Shown here piece by piece: positions 14,134 to 22,981 of a stretch of 64,000 nt of DNA. The position numbers and the translations under genes are program-made. Positions within the stretch are counted from its first letter, which is position 1, and each line of letters begins with the position of its first letter. This DNA is from JADLHS01 sp964553795 (GTDB lineage Bacteria; Verrucomicrobiota; Verrucomicrobiia; Limisphaerales; JADLHS01): NCBI GenBank assembly GCA_964553795.1, contig CAZKMR010000006.1, positions 1-64,000 of the forward strand, in the 5' to 3' direction. The notes under the pieces were generated by a model that saw nothing but the letters and a program-made list of their open reading frames with translations, was not told the origin of the DNA and ran no database searches.

Positions 14134-15852
14134 ATGGATTTAGGCTTATCGGGCTTGGTGTCGGGGTTGGATTGGCGCGCGCTGGTGGATCAACTCGCCG
14201 AAGCGGAGCGCGCCCCCCAGACGCGCCTGCGTGGCGAGCAGAATACGCTCGGCCGCCAGAACTCCGCCTATGCCGCCATTCAAAAAGAACTGGATGCACT
14301 CAAGACCCGGGTTGCCACGCTCAGCAACGCCGCGCTGTTCGACACACGCCTGGCTGGCACTTCCGATAACACCATTGCCACCGCGACGGCGACGACCGGG
14401 ACCGCTCTGGGTGCTTACACTTTCAATGTGACGCAATTGGCGACCGCCGCCAAACAACTCGGTGCGACCGGCGCGGGCAGTTCGCTCAGCGCGACAAACG
14501 ATGTCAGCGGGCTGGTGCTTGGCAATGCCGCTTTCGCCACGCCGGTGTCGGCGGGAACGATCACGGTCAATGGCCGGCAAATCACCATCGCCACAACGGA
14601 CACGCTGCAAAGCGTGTTTGACCAGATCAGTACCGCGACCAGCGGCGAAGTCACCGCCAGTTACGATGCCACCACGGATCGAATCACGCTTTCCAGTGCC
14701 AATCCCATCGTGTTGGGCAGCGCCACGGATTCGAGCAATTTCCTCAACGTTGCCCGGCTTAACAACAACGGGACAGGCGCGGTGACGAGCGGTTCGGAGT
14801 TGGGGGTGATCAAACAGTCAGCCGCGCTGAGCGATGCGAATTTTGCTACGGCCATTTCTGATGGCGGCACGGGCGCGGGCGAATTCAAGATCAACGGCGT
14901 CTCGATTTCTTTTGCCGCGACGGATACGGTGGCGACCGTGCTCAAGCGCATCAACGATTCGGCGGCGGGCGTCACGGCCAGTTACGACACCGTGAACGAC
15001 CGGTTCGTGCTGGCCAACAAAACCACCGGCGACGTCGGCATCGCGTTGGAAGATGTGACCGGCAATTTTCTCGCGGCCACCGGATTGGCCGGCGGGTCTT
15101 TGGCGCGCGGGCAAAATCTGATTTATTCCGTGGATGGTGGCGGTCAATTGATCAGCCAATCCAACACGATTACCGAAGCCTCCTCCAGCATCAGCGGGTT
15201 GCAAGTGACGGCGACGGCGGTCGGCACCACGACCATCACCGTTTCCTCCGACACCAGTACCATCAAGACGGCGATCACGGATTTCATCGACCAATACAAC
15301 AAAGTCCAGAGCGTCATTGATACGCAAACGGCCAGCAGCACCGACGCCAATGGCAAAGTGACCGCGGGGGTGTTGGCGAGTGAAGGCGATGCGGACGAGA
15401 TTGCCACGCGCCTGCGTCGCATGGTCATGAGCGAAGTTGCCGGACTGCCCGCCGCGTTGAATCAACTGGAAGAGTTGGGCATTGTTTCCAACGGCACGGA
15501 CAACAAGATCAAGCTCGAAGACGAAACGAAGCTCACCAACGCACTGGCCAACAATCTGACGGGCGTTCGTAATTTGTTCACCGATTCCACCAACGGGCTT
15601 GCGAGCAAGCTGACCACGTTTCTCGAGAAAACCATCGGGGACGCGGGCACGCTGGTGACGCGGCAGGAGAATCTCACCAAGCAATCGGCGGCGATTGACG
15701 TGCAAGTGGCCGATCTCGAGCGCATCGTGCAGGCCAACCGCCAACGCATGCTCGAAAGTTTTATCGCCATGGAAACCGCCCAGGCGCAAATCAACCAACA
15801 ATTGAGTTTCTTGCAACAGCGCTTCGGCAGCACCAAAGCCGCTGGATCATAA
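14134..15852 (+). CDS. fliD: flagellar hook-associated protein 2 (filament cap)
   Basis: This 572-residue protein starts at the ATG at 14134, with AAGGG at a good distance. It opens with the FliD signature LSGLVSGLDWRALVDQLAEA (about residues 4-23), continues with the N-terminal helix RLRGEQNTLGRQNSAYAAIQ, has Ser/Thr-rich central repeats (two ISTATSGEVTASYDA / INDSAAGVTASYDT units resembling flagellin hook-IN motifs), and ends with the C-terminal coiled coil (LTKQSAAIDVQVADLERIVQ, FIAMETAQAQINQQLSFLQQ). FliD caps the filament and folds flagellin as it exits. The gene order fliD, lipoprotein, flgM, fliS, fliT-like is typical of a late flagellar block. Confidence 0.95.
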   Translation: MDLGLSGLVSGLDWRALVDQLAEAERAPQTRLRGEQNTLGRQNSAYAAIQKELDALKTRVATLSNAALFDTRLAGTSDNTIATATATTGTALGAYTFNVTQLATAAKQLGATGAGSSLSATNDVSGLVLGNAAFATPVSAGTITVNGRQITIATTDTLQSVFDQISTATSGEVTASYDATTDRITLSSANPIVLGSATDSSNFLNVARLNNNGTGAVTSGSELGVIKQSAALSDANFATAISDGGTGAGEFKINGVSISFAATDTVATVLKRINDSAAGVTASYDTVNDRFVLANKTTGDVGIALEDVTGNFLAATGLAGGSLARGQNLIYSVDGGGQLISQSNTITEASSSISGLQVTATAVGTTTITVSSDTSTIKTAITDFIDQYNKVQSVIDTQTASSTDANGKVTAGVLASEGDADEIATRLRRMVMSEVAGLPAALNQLEELGIVSNGTDNKIKLEDETKLTNALANNLTGVRNLFTDSTNGLASKLTTFLEKTIGDAGTLVTRQENLTKQSAAIDVQVADLERIVQANRQRMLESFIAMETAQAQINQQLSFLQQRFGSTKAAGS

Positions 15853-15871
15853 TAAAATTGCCCTGCCTGCC

Positions 15872-16570
15872 ATGCCTGCCCTTTTCCGCCTGATTCAGCG
15901 CGTCGCGCGCCCGCTCCTCCGCCTTGGTTGTCTCGTCGCGTTGGCGGGACTTTTGACCGCCTGCAAAACCGTGCGCCTGACCGATCCGGTCATCGGACCA
16001 AGTTACGAACCGCAGAACGTTTATCGCACCTTTGATCAACTGTCGGCGAAATTGCGCCGCATTGCGGTGTTGCCGATGACGAGCGATTTGCCGCAATCCG
16101 AATCGGAAATCGGCTTGGAGACGCTCGCGCCCGTTGTCAGCGAAGAACTCGGCAAAACGGGAAGATTTGAACTGGTGCCCATTACTCCAGCGCAACTGCG
16201 TTCGTGGATCGGCCGTTCCAGTGTCCGAGCGGAGGATGCGTTGCCGGTCAATTTCCCGGCCATTCTGAAGCGGGAATTGGATTGCGACGGCGTCTTGTTC
16301 ACGCGGCTGACGCAATATCGGCCGTATCCGCCGTTGGCGGTAGGTTTCAGCTTCAAGCTGGCGGAATTGGATACGGCGGACCTGATTTGGGCTGTGGACG
16401 AGGTGTTTGACGCCAATGAACCCAGTGTGGTCAACGGGGCGCGCCGCTATCAATTGAGCCGGGAACAGTTACCCGGGGCATTGTCGGATTCGCGGAGCAT
16501 TTTGAATTCGCCCCGGGGATTCAGCCGTTATGCCGCCGCCGCCATTTTCCAAACTTTGCCCACGCGTTAG
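15872..16570 (+). CDS. lipoprotein of unknown function in the flagellar cluster
   Basis: This 232-residue protein has a lipoprotein signal with the lipobox LLTAC at about residues 28-32. The mature part has RRIAVLPMTSDLP, a conserved-looking LAPVVSEELGKTGRFELVPI and CDGVLFTRLTQYRPYPPLAV. This resembles the CsgG/LpoB/GNA1162-type periplasmic lipoprotein fold, in which a beta strand IAVLPF is followed by a helix and xFxxV. It follows fliD by 19 bp and is probably co-transcribed with it. A role at the flagellar outer-membrane passage is conceivable but there is no direct evidence. Confidence 0.7.
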   Translation: MPALFRLIQRVARPLLRLGCLVALAGLLTACKTVRLTDPVIGPSYEPQNVYRTFDQLSAKLRRIAVLPMTSDLPQSESEIGLETLAPVVSEELGKTGRFELVPITPAQLRSWIGRSSVRAEDALPVNFPAILKRELDCDGVLFTRLTQYRPYPPLAVGFSFKLAELDTADLIWAVDEVFDANEPSVVNGARRYQLSREQLPGALSDSRSILNSPRGFSRYAAAAIFQTLPTR

Positions 16571-16571
16571 C

Positions 16572-16598
16572 TAAAGTTTTGCACTTCAATGCCGATAC
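16572..16598 (+). promoter_or_regulatory. sigma-28 promoter of the flgM-fliS operon
   Basis: TAAAGTTT (16572-16579, 8/8), 11-bp spacer, GCCGATAC (16591-16598, 7/8). This is the best FliA-type match in the window, 51 bp before the flgM start and just after the lipoprotein stop. Confidence 0.85.
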
Positions 16599-16649
16599 AC
16601 CGATAGCGTTGCACCAGTAGTGCGACCTTGCCTGCCAGAAAGGCAAAGT

Positions 16650-16934
16650 ATGGAAATCATAGTAAATCTTAACGTTGAGCGCGCTCAACTGACCCGCCTC
16701 ATCCCAAACAAGACGCAGCCCCGGGTTGCCGGCTTGGACACCGCCACATTCTCTCGCATGGGCGCGCTGGACCGAGCCTTGCAAGAAACTCCGGTCGCTC
16801 GGCCTGAAGCCATCAGTCGTGCGCAAGAACTCATTGGCGATGTCAAATATCCGCCGGCGGATACCATTGACGGGATCGCCATGTTGTTGGCGCTCCGGAC
16901 GGAGGTTGTGGCCGGTGGCGAATCTCAATCATGA
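16650..16934 (+). CDS. flgM: FlgM-like anti-sigma-28 factor
   Basis: The ATG at 16650 (MEIIVNLNVERAQL) follows GAAAGGCAAAG; an ATG 30 bp upstream would add unrelated residues. The product has 94 residues, as usual for FlgM. The C-terminal half matches the FlgM pattern: RPEAISRAQELIGDVKYPPA followed by DTIDGIAMLLALR, where FlgM proteins have R-x-E-K-V-x-x-L-K-x-x-I-x-x-G-x-Y and then an I-A-x-x-hydrophobic helix. FlgM binds FliA until the hook is complete and is then exported. It has the strongest sigma-28 promoter here, giving feedback control, and overlaps fliS by 4 bp. Assignment rests on the C-terminus and context. Confidence 0.75.
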   Translation: MEIIVNLNVERAQLTRLIPNKTQPRVAGLDTATFSRMGALDRALQETPVARPEAISRAQELIGDVKYPPADTIDGIAMLLALRTEVVAGGESQS

Positions 16935-17362
16935 ATCCCAAAAACCCCTGGCAATCCTACCAGCAAGTTGCGACCCGCACCGCCTCTCCCGGTCAATTGA
17001 TTCTGATGCTTTACGAGGGCGCGATTCGGTTTCTGGAACGGGCCCAGGCGGGATTTGATCTGGAAGATCCGGTCGAGTTCAACACGACGATCAACAACAA
17101 CATCCTTCGCGCGCAGGACATCATCCGGGAACTGGATTTTTCGTTGAACCTCGAACAAGGCGGCGAGCTGGCCGCGCAGTTGCGTCGGCTGTATGACTAT
17201 TTTGATCGGCGTCTGTTGGAAACCAACCTGCGCAAAGATCGTGATGGAATTGTGGAAATCGTGGGCCGGCTCACCGTGCTCCGCGATGCGTGGGCGACGA
17301 TGTTGTCGCAACAAGGCCAACCCGCACCGTTGTCGCCGCTCCCGGCGTTGGTGGCCAACTGA
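16931..17362 (+). CDS. fliS: flagellin export chaperone
   Basis: This 143-residue protein has the FliS signatures NPWQSYQQVATRTASPGQLI (residues 5-24) and LMLYEGAIRFLERAQ, then INNNILRAQDIIRELDFSLN and a terminal helix with LYDYFDRRLLETNLRKD. FliS clamps the disordered C-terminus of flagellin in the cytoplasm until export. Its ATG overlaps the flgM stop (ATGA), so the two are translationally coupled under the sigma-28 promoter at 16572. Confidence 0.95.
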   Translation: MNPKNPWQSYQQVATRTASPGQLILMLYEGAIRFLERAQAGFDLEDPVEFNTTINNNILRAQDIIRELDFSLNLEQGGELAAQLRRLYDYFDRRLLETNLRKDRDGIVEIVGRLTVLRDAWATMLSQQGQPAPLSPLPALVAN

Positions 17363-17378
17363 AACCGCGTTTCCTGCC

Positions 17379-17771
17379 ATGAACGCCCGCCGCAATCTCC
17401 TCGCCGCCTACGAATCCTGGGAACAACTCACCCAGGCCGAGGGGGCGGCGATTCAGCGGGACGACTGGTCACGTGTGCAGGAATGCCAACGCACCAAGCT
17501 CGATTTACAAAAAGAGATCATTCATCTCACCGAGGTCGCCCAGGCGGAAACGATTGCCGCCGGGTTGGACCCGCAGAAGATCGAGCGGGACGTGCGCCGC
17601 ATCATCAATGAATTGATCGCGCTCGAGAGCCGCAATTCCCAATGGCTCGCGCAACGCCGCGACGCGGCGGAATTGGCCCGGGCCGAACTCGATCAGACCG
17701 CCCATAATTTACGTCGCGTGCAAAAATCATACGTCCCCCGCAGCGAGGCCGTGTGGAACAGTTATTCCTGA
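17379..17771 (+). CDS. FliT/FlgN-like flagellar chaperone
   Basis: This 130-residue all-helical protein starts at the ATG at 17379, 16 bp after fliS. It has the coiled, Glu/Arg-rich pattern of FliT/FlgN chaperones: NLLAAYESWEQLTQAEGAAI, IIHLTEVAQAETIAAGLDPQ, then IINELIALESRNSQWLAQRR and a tail ending SYVPRSEAVWNSYS. The phrase LxxRNxxWLxxRR with a Ser/Tyr tail is common in FlgN/FliT-type proteins. By position after fliS it most probably serves FliD or the FlgK/FlgL hook proteins. The exact family cannot be fixed by eye. Confidence 0.65.
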   Translation: MNARRNLLAAYESWEQLTQAEGAAIQRDDWSRVQECQRTKLDLQKEIIHLTEVAQAETIAAGLDPQKIERDVRRIINELIALESRNSQWLAQRRDAAELARAELDQTAHNLRRVQKSYVPRSEAVWNSYS

Positions 17772-17783
17772 TGGCCCTCCCCC

Positions 17784-19064
17784 ATGAACAGTTCGGAGAC
17801 CAATCCTGCGGCGAGTCTGCACCGGCTGTTGATCGTGGACGATGAACAGTTGGTGCTGAATGGACTGCGCGAGACACTGACGCGCGAGGGTTACCACGTC
17901 ACCACGGCTACCCATCCCTTCACCGCGCTGGAGGCGCTGAAACAGGAAATCTTTTCCGTCATCATTTCGGATCACCAGATGCCGGGCGTGACCGGACTCG
18001 AATTTCTCTCCCAAGCCAAGCAACTTCAACCGAACGCGTCGCGCATCCTGATCACCGCGGTGTTGAGTCTCGACACGGTGATTGAAGCCATCAACCAGGG
18101 CGAAATCTACCGGTTCATCGTCAAGCCATGGTTGCGTGAGGAATTGCTCGCCACCGTCAAAAACGCGGTGCAACGCTACGAACTGATCGATCACAATACG
18201 GTCCTGCAGACCAAGGCCGTGGTGATGAATCGCGAATTGGCGGACGCGAACCGCTCGTTGGAGCTGCAACTTGCGCGCGTCGCCGAACAGAACGAATCGC
18301 TCGGGCAACTCAATCAGGCGCTTGCGGAGAACTTGCAGCACTCGGTCCAATTGGGCGTGCATTTGCTGGAAACGTTTTATCCCGCCTTGGGCAATCAGGC
18401 GCGGCGCACGCAGGAAATGTGTCGCGCGTTGGCGGACAACTTGCATTTATCCGCGGAGAAGCGGCAAGTGCTGGAGTTTAGCGCGTGGTTGCATGACATC
18501 GGCCTGGTGGCAATCCATCGTGACGTGATCCGGCGCTGGGAGGTCAGTCCGACGGCGCTTTCCGAGGACGAACTCAAAGTGGTGCAAAGTCATCCGATTC
18601 TCGGGCAGAACCTTGTGCGGTTCGGGCATCATCTGGAAGAGGTGGGAACGATCATCCGGGCGCATCACGAGCGGTTTGATGGCAGCGGATTTCCGGATGG
18701 TTTGCGGGGCGAGGAAATTCCCTGGCTCGCACGATTATTGGCGGTGGCCGCCACGTACGCGGAATCGGCGCTGGACCACGAATCGACGTGTGAGCTTATC
18801 AAACAGAACAGCGGCAGCGCGTTCGATCCTGAAGCCGTGCGGGCTTTTCTGCGCGCCTCCCGGCACTCTTTCATTTCCCGCCGGGAACGCGAAGTCCTGT
18901 TGTCCGAACTTCAACCCGGCATGGTTCTGGCCAAAGGCATCTACACTCCCAACGGCCTGTTGTTGGTGCCGGAAGGTCAACCCTTGAGCGAGGGCGCGAT
19001 TGGGAAAATCCTGAGTCACAACCGGAATACGCCCATCGTTCAATCTCTGCTCGTTTATTGCTGA
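17784..19064 (+). CDS. response regulator with HD-GYP domain (probable c-di-GMP phosphodiesterase)
   Basis: This 426-residue protein has a receiver at about 13-130 (IVDDEQ, phosphorylation Asp63 in ISDHQMPG, Lys in IVKPW), a coiled-coil linker at about 145-190, and an HD-GYP domain at about 190-370. The metal ligands are present: HD at 237-238 (WLHDIG), His270 (QSHPILG), and HHE at 294-296 followed by DGSGFPDGLRG, where the usual GYP reads GFP. It should hydrolyse c-di-GMP when its receiver is engaged. It ends the flgM-fliS-fliT-like operon (12-bp spacing), so the sigma-28 promoter would couple flagellar completion to lowering c-di-GMP. Confidence 0.88.
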   Translation: MNSSETNPAASLHRLLIVDDEQLVLNGLRETLTREGYHVTTATHPFTALEALKQEIFSVIISDHQMPGVTGLEFLSQAKQLQPNASRILITAVLSLDTVIEAINQGEIYRFIVKPWLREELLATVKNAVQRYELIDHNTVLQTKAVVMNRELADANRSLELQLARVAEQNESLGQLNQALAENLQHSVQLGVHLLETFYPALGNQARRTQEMCRALADNLHLSAEKRQVLEFSAWLHDIGLVAIHRDVIRRWEVSPTALSEDELKVVQSHPILGQNLVRFGHHLEEVGTIIRAHHERFDGSGFPDGLRGEEIPWLARLLAVAATYAESALDHESTCELIKQNSGSAFDPEAVRAFLRASRHSFISRREREVLLSELQPGMVLAKGIYTPNGLLLVPEGQPLSEGAIGKILSHNRNTPIVQSLLVYC

Positions 19065-19449
19065 CCGCTCCAACGCTGCCGGGCAATCCGTCCTCGGTTC
19101 GTCACACCTGCCGCCTATAAGTGACTTTCTGCCTATAAGTGACGGCGACTCGAATCATAAGTGAAACCCGGAACTCCAAGCCTGTACTTCTATTAAGTGC
19201 TCGCTCTATCGGTGCTAGCACGAGTTACTTGTCGCGATTGAACTTAGGTAATCACCGGAAATTAAATCGAGTTCGCATCGCTCCAACAGACTTTCACCAC
19301 CAAGTTAGATGAGGAAAATCCTGGGTGAAATATCGCTGCGTTGCTCTAAATACGCACGCAGTCGAACCGATGTGAATATTGAAAACGAATTTCAAACTTT
19401 GCCAGGCCGGCAGAAAGCAAGAATCGCACAGCCTGGTTGAAGCTTGGCG
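19065..19449. other. intergenic region with repeated ATAAGTGA motifs before the kinase operon
   Basis: No gene is seen in these 385 bp. GCCTATAAGTGAC occurs twice (19113-19125, 19131-19143) and CATAAGTGA once more (19156-19164), a possible tandem regulator-binding site. Further down TAAA (19347-19350) and CCGAT (19367-19371) sit at sigma-28 spacing but the rest of the match is poor. The 17-mer GATGAGGAAAATCCTGG at 19308-19324 recurs at 26718-26734. Confidence 0.45.
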
Positions 19450-21177
19450 ATGATGATGCCTTTCAATTCAATGCGCGCTGCAATATCAAATGTGCCACAG
19501 GAGGCACTTCAAGCGTTGTTGGATGCGCCGGTCATTGCACAGCTTCGGGTCTTACACTTGGAAGGCAGTGACGAAACGGCCGAAATGATTCGCGCCTGTT
19601 TGGAACGAGATGGCATGGGCGTGCAAATCGAATTGGCACGGACACGAGCCCAACTTCTGGCGGCGCTGACCAAGCATCCTTTTGACCTTGTGCTGGCTGA
19701 CTGTCAACTATCTGATCCCGCCGGTTTGGCGGTCTTGAAACACGTTCGGAATCAGTACCCGGACTTGCCAGTAATCCTGGTCTTGGGGGGGCTCGGAGAA
19801 GCAGGCGCGATTCTTGGTTTGAAGCACGGCGCCACCGACTACGTGCTGAAAGCGCGCCCCGACCGACTGCCGGCGGCTATCCGCCGCGCGGTGAGCGAAG
19901 CGGAACGAAGTCGTGGTCAGCGGCAAATTCAGGCGGACTGGCGGGAGGCTCAGAATTTCTTCCAGTCAATCATGACCCAACGCGAAGATTTCGTTGCCGT
20001 GTTGGATTTGAGCGGCAGACGGGTTTTTTGCAGTCCCTCCTATTGCCGTTTGCTGGGCCACTCGGACCTCACCGGGATGGATTCTTTTAAAGATATTCAT
20101 CCTGAAGATGTGGCGCGCGTCCGGGAGATTTTCACCAGAACGGCGGCCTCCGGAGTGGGGGAACGGGCCGAATACCGGCTGGTACTCGCCGATGGCCAGA
20201 TCCGACACCTTGAATCTCAGGGCAGTGTTGTCCGAAATCAACGCGGCCAGATTACGCATGTCCTGGTTTTGTCTCGTGACATCACCGAACGAAAAATGAT
20301 CGAACGGCAACTGATGGAGACGCGGGAAGAGCTGCTGGCGGTATCACGTCTCGCGGGCATGGCAGAGGTGGCTACCGGGGTCTTGCACAACGTCGGGAAC
20401 GTGCTCAGCAGCGTCAACGTGACCAGCCATTATCTCGCGGACTGCTTGCGAAATTCCAAAGCGCAACGGCTGGCTAGGGTTGCGGGACTGTTGCGGGAAC
20501 GCGAATCAGATCTCCCCGGGTTCTTTGCCGGCCGCCAGGGGCGCCAATTGCCCGCTTACCTCACTGAACTCGCCGACTGCCTGACCGCGGAGCAAGTCGA
20601 AACGCTGGCCGAGTTACAGCGGTTGCAGAAGAGTATCGAGCACCTCATCACGATCGTTTCGATGCAACAACGCTTTGCTCAGACGTCCGGTTATCTGGAG
20701 TCAGTCCAGGTCACGGAACTGCTGGAGGACGCCTTGCTCCTGAATGCGACGTCCCTGGAGCGAGATCCGATTCGGATCGTCAAGGAATTCGCGCCCGTCC
20801 CGCCAATCACCGTGCCAAAGCATCAAGTGCTGCAAATCCTCGTGAACCTGATCCGCAACGCGCAGTTCGCTTGCAAGGATGCCGACCGTGACGATAAGCA
20901 GATGACGCTCCGCGTTATGGGGCATGCGGGCAGCGTCAGCATCAGCGTCAGCGATAACGGCATTGGCATCCTCCCGGAGAATCGGGACCGAATTTTTGCC
21001 CATGGATTTACCACGCGCAAAGGCGGGCATGGCTTTGGCTTGCATAGCGGCGCTCTGGCGGCCAAGGACATGGGAGGCTCGCTCCGGGTATTCAGCGCCG
21101 GAGCCGGGCACGGCGCTACCTTCACGCTGGAAATTCCCACCGCCCGCGCCGGCATTCGCCCGGGCCAGCTTGATTGA
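19450..21177 (+). CDS. histidine kinase with atypical receiver and PAS domains
   Basis: ATG codons at 19450, 19453 and 19456 are all possible starts; a TTG at 19444 is less likely. The product has about 575 residues. An N-terminal receiver (about 32-150) keeps the phosphorylation-site Asp84 (LVLADCQLSD) and a Lys (DYVLKAR), but the acidic pocket reads HLEGSDE instead of paired acids. A PAS domain spans about 168-285 (VLDLSGRRVFCSPSYCRLLG, RDITERK). The H-box is GMAEVATGVLHNVGNVLSSV, probable His313. The ATPase domain has LIRNAQFACKD, DNGIGI and KGGHGFGLHSGALAAKDMGG. It is cytoplasmic with no membrane segment. It is the first gene of a five-gene signalling operon and is paralogous to the kinase at 29583. 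Confidence 0.88.
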   Translation: MMMPFNSMRAAISNVPQEALQALLDAPVIAQLRVLHLEGSDETAEMIRACLERDGMGVQIELARTRAQLLAALTKHPFDLVLADCQLSDPAGLAVLKHVRNQYPDLPVILVLGGLGEAGAILGLKHGATDYVLKARPDRLPAAIRRAVSEAERSRGQRQIQADWREAQNFFQSIMTQREDFVAVLDLSGRRVFCSPSYCRLLGHSDLTGMDSFKDIHPEDVARVREIFTRTAASGVGERAEYRLVLADGQIRHLESQGSVVRNQRGQITHVLVLSRDITERKMIERQLMETREELLAVSRLAGMAEVATGVLHNVGNVLSSVNVTSHYLADCLRNSKAQRLARVAGLLRERESDLPGFFAGRQGRQLPAYLTELADCLTAEQVETLAELQRLQKSIEHLITIVSMQQRFAQTSGYLESVQVTELLEDALLLNATSLERDPIRIVKEFAPVPPITVPKHQVLQILVNLIRNAQFACKDADRDDKQMTLRVMGHAGSVSISVSDNGIGILPENRDRIFAHGFTTRKGGHGFGLHSGALAAKDMGGSLRVFSAGAGHGATFTLEIPTARAGIRPGQLD

Positions 21178-21181
21178 GTTT

Positions 21182-22981
21182 ATGCCTCATCCGCCTCAGC
21201 CAACCAACCGAATCCTCATTGTAGATGACAACGCTGCGATCCATGAGGACTTTCGCAAAATTTTCATCCCCATCGGAGACACCTTATCTCTTGATCTGGC
21301 GGAGGCGGAATTATTCGGTGAAAGCCCGCAACCAGTCCGGCGGAATGTCTATGCCATAGATTCCGCTTCCCAAGGCAAAGAAGCCCTGGCGATGGTGGAG
21401 CAGGCGCGGGCCACAGGCAACCCGTATGCCATGGCGTTTGTGGATGTGCGCATGCCGCCGGGCTGGGACGGCCTTGAAACGGTCAGCCGGATCTGGGAAC
21501 GCGATCCGGATCTCCACGTCGTGATTTGCACGGCCTATTCCGATTATTCGTGGGAACAGATGCATCAAAAACTTGGGGACACTGACAAACTGCTGCTGCT
21601 CAAAAAGCCGTTCGATAACATTGAGGTGATGCAACTTGCCAACACGCTGGTGCATAAATGGGAGTTGCTGCAGCAAACGCGCCGGCAGATGGCAGAACTC
21701 GAAGCCCGGGTCGATCAACGGACGGCGGAATTGTGCAAGAGCGAAGAACGATTCCGGCTCATCACCGAGAATGTCGCCGACCTGATCGCCATTGTGGACC
21801 CGCAAGGGAAACGGCTTTACAACAGTCCCTCCTACGAACGGTTGCTCGGTTACGAACGGGATGAACTTAAGGCCACGCTCGCCTTTGCCCAGATTCATCC
21901 CGAAGATCGTGACAAAGTCATTGCCGCCGCGCAACGCACCGCCGAAACCGGCGCGGGCGAAGTGGTGGAATACCGGATGCAACACAAGAACGGCTCCTGG
22001 CGTACGCTCGAATCCCACGGCGCTCCGTTTCGTAATGCCAACGGGACCATTGAGGGCGTGCTTATTGTCGCCCGGGACGTCACCGACCGCAAACAGGCCG
22101 ATCAGGAACGCGAGTTGATGGAAGTGCAACTGCGCCAGGCGCAGAAGCTCGAATCCATCGGGCGGCTCGCTGCCGGCGTGGCGCATGAAATCAACACCCC
22201 CACCCAGTACATCGGGGATAACACCCGTTTTGTGCAGGACGCCTTCGCTGACCTCGTGCCCGTACTCAAGTTGCCGGCGGCGTTGCTGGCGGCGGTGCGG
22301 GAGAACCAGCTCTCGTCCGAGACTATCGAGTCCGCCATCGCGTTATTGGAGAAAGCCGAGGTGGACTATCTGTGCGAAGAAATTCCCAAAGCCGTGGATC
22401 AATCGCTGCAAGGCGTCGAGCGCGTGACCAAAATCGTCCGGGCCATGAAGGAATTCTCCCATCCCGGTTCGGTGGAGAAAACGCAGGTGGATTTGAACCA
22501 TTGCATTGACAGCACCTTGACCGTGGCCCGCAACGAATGGAAATACGTTGCGGAACTCGTCACGGATTTTGATCCCGATTTGCCGCCGGTGACCTGTCTG
22601 CCGGGGGAATTCAACCAGGTGATTTTGAATCTTGTGGTCAACGCAGCGCATGCTATCGGCGATGCGCTTAATGGCGATGGACCCCAAAAAGGGGTCATCA
22701 CCGTATCCACCAAACACGACCACGGCTGGGTGGAAGTGCGCATTCGCGACACGGGCGCCGGCATTCCCGAATCCGTGCGTGGCAAGATTTTCGAACCATT
22801 TTTTACCACCAAAGCCGTTGGCAAAGGGACCGGACAGGGGCTGACCATCGCCCGCTCCGTGATTGTGGATAAGCATGGCGGCACGATTGCCTTTGAGACG
22901 GAGTCGGGCCGCGGCACGGTGTTCATTATTCGATTGCCTGTGACGCCGGCGGCGCCTGTTGAAACGAAAGCATCCACATGA
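21182..22981 (+). CDS. receiver-PAS-histidine kinase
   Basis: The start is the ATG at 21182, 4 bp after the preceding stop; the frame is open further upstream but only as a shadow. The product has 599 residues. The receiver has a long insert after its first strand (ILIVDDNAAIHEDFRKIFIP, then Asp88 in VAFVDVRMPPGWDG-like AFVDVRMPPGWDG, and KKPFDNIE). A coiled coil (about 155-190) leads to a PAS domain (about 188-302) and a kinase core with probable His335 (LAAGVAHEINTPTQYIGD), then LVVNAAHAIGD, DTGAGIPE and GTGQGLTIARSVI. It likely acts with its upstream neighbour. The same receiver type precedes the kinase core at 31580. Confidence 0.92.
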   Translation: MPHPPQPTNRILIVDDNAAIHEDFRKIFIPIGDTLSLDLAEAELFGESPQPVRRNVYAIDSASQGKEALAMVEQARATGNPYAMAFVDVRMPPGWDGLETVSRIWERDPDLHVVICTAYSDYSWEQMHQKLGDTDKLLLLKKPFDNIEVMQLANTLVHKWELLQQTRRQMAELEARVDQRTAELCKSEERFRLITENVADLIAIVDPQGKRLYNSPSYERLLGYERDELKATLAFAQIHPEDRDKVIAAAQRTAETGAGEVVEYRMQHKNGSWRTLESHGAPFRNANGTIEGVLIVARDVTDRKQADQERELMEVQLRQAQKLESIGRLAAGVAHEINTPTQYIGDNTRFVQDAFADLVPVLKLPAALLAAVRENQLSSETIESAIALLEKAEVDYLCEEIPKAVDQSLQGVERVTKIVRAMKEFSHPGSVEKTQVDLNHCIDSTLTVARNEWKYVAELVTDFDPDLPPVTCLPGEFNQVILNLVVNAAHAIGDALNGDGPQKGVITVSTKHDHGWVEVRIRDTGAGIPESVRGKIFEPFFTTKAVGKGTGQGLTIARSVIVDKHGGTIAFETESGRGTVFIIRLPVTPAAPVETKAST

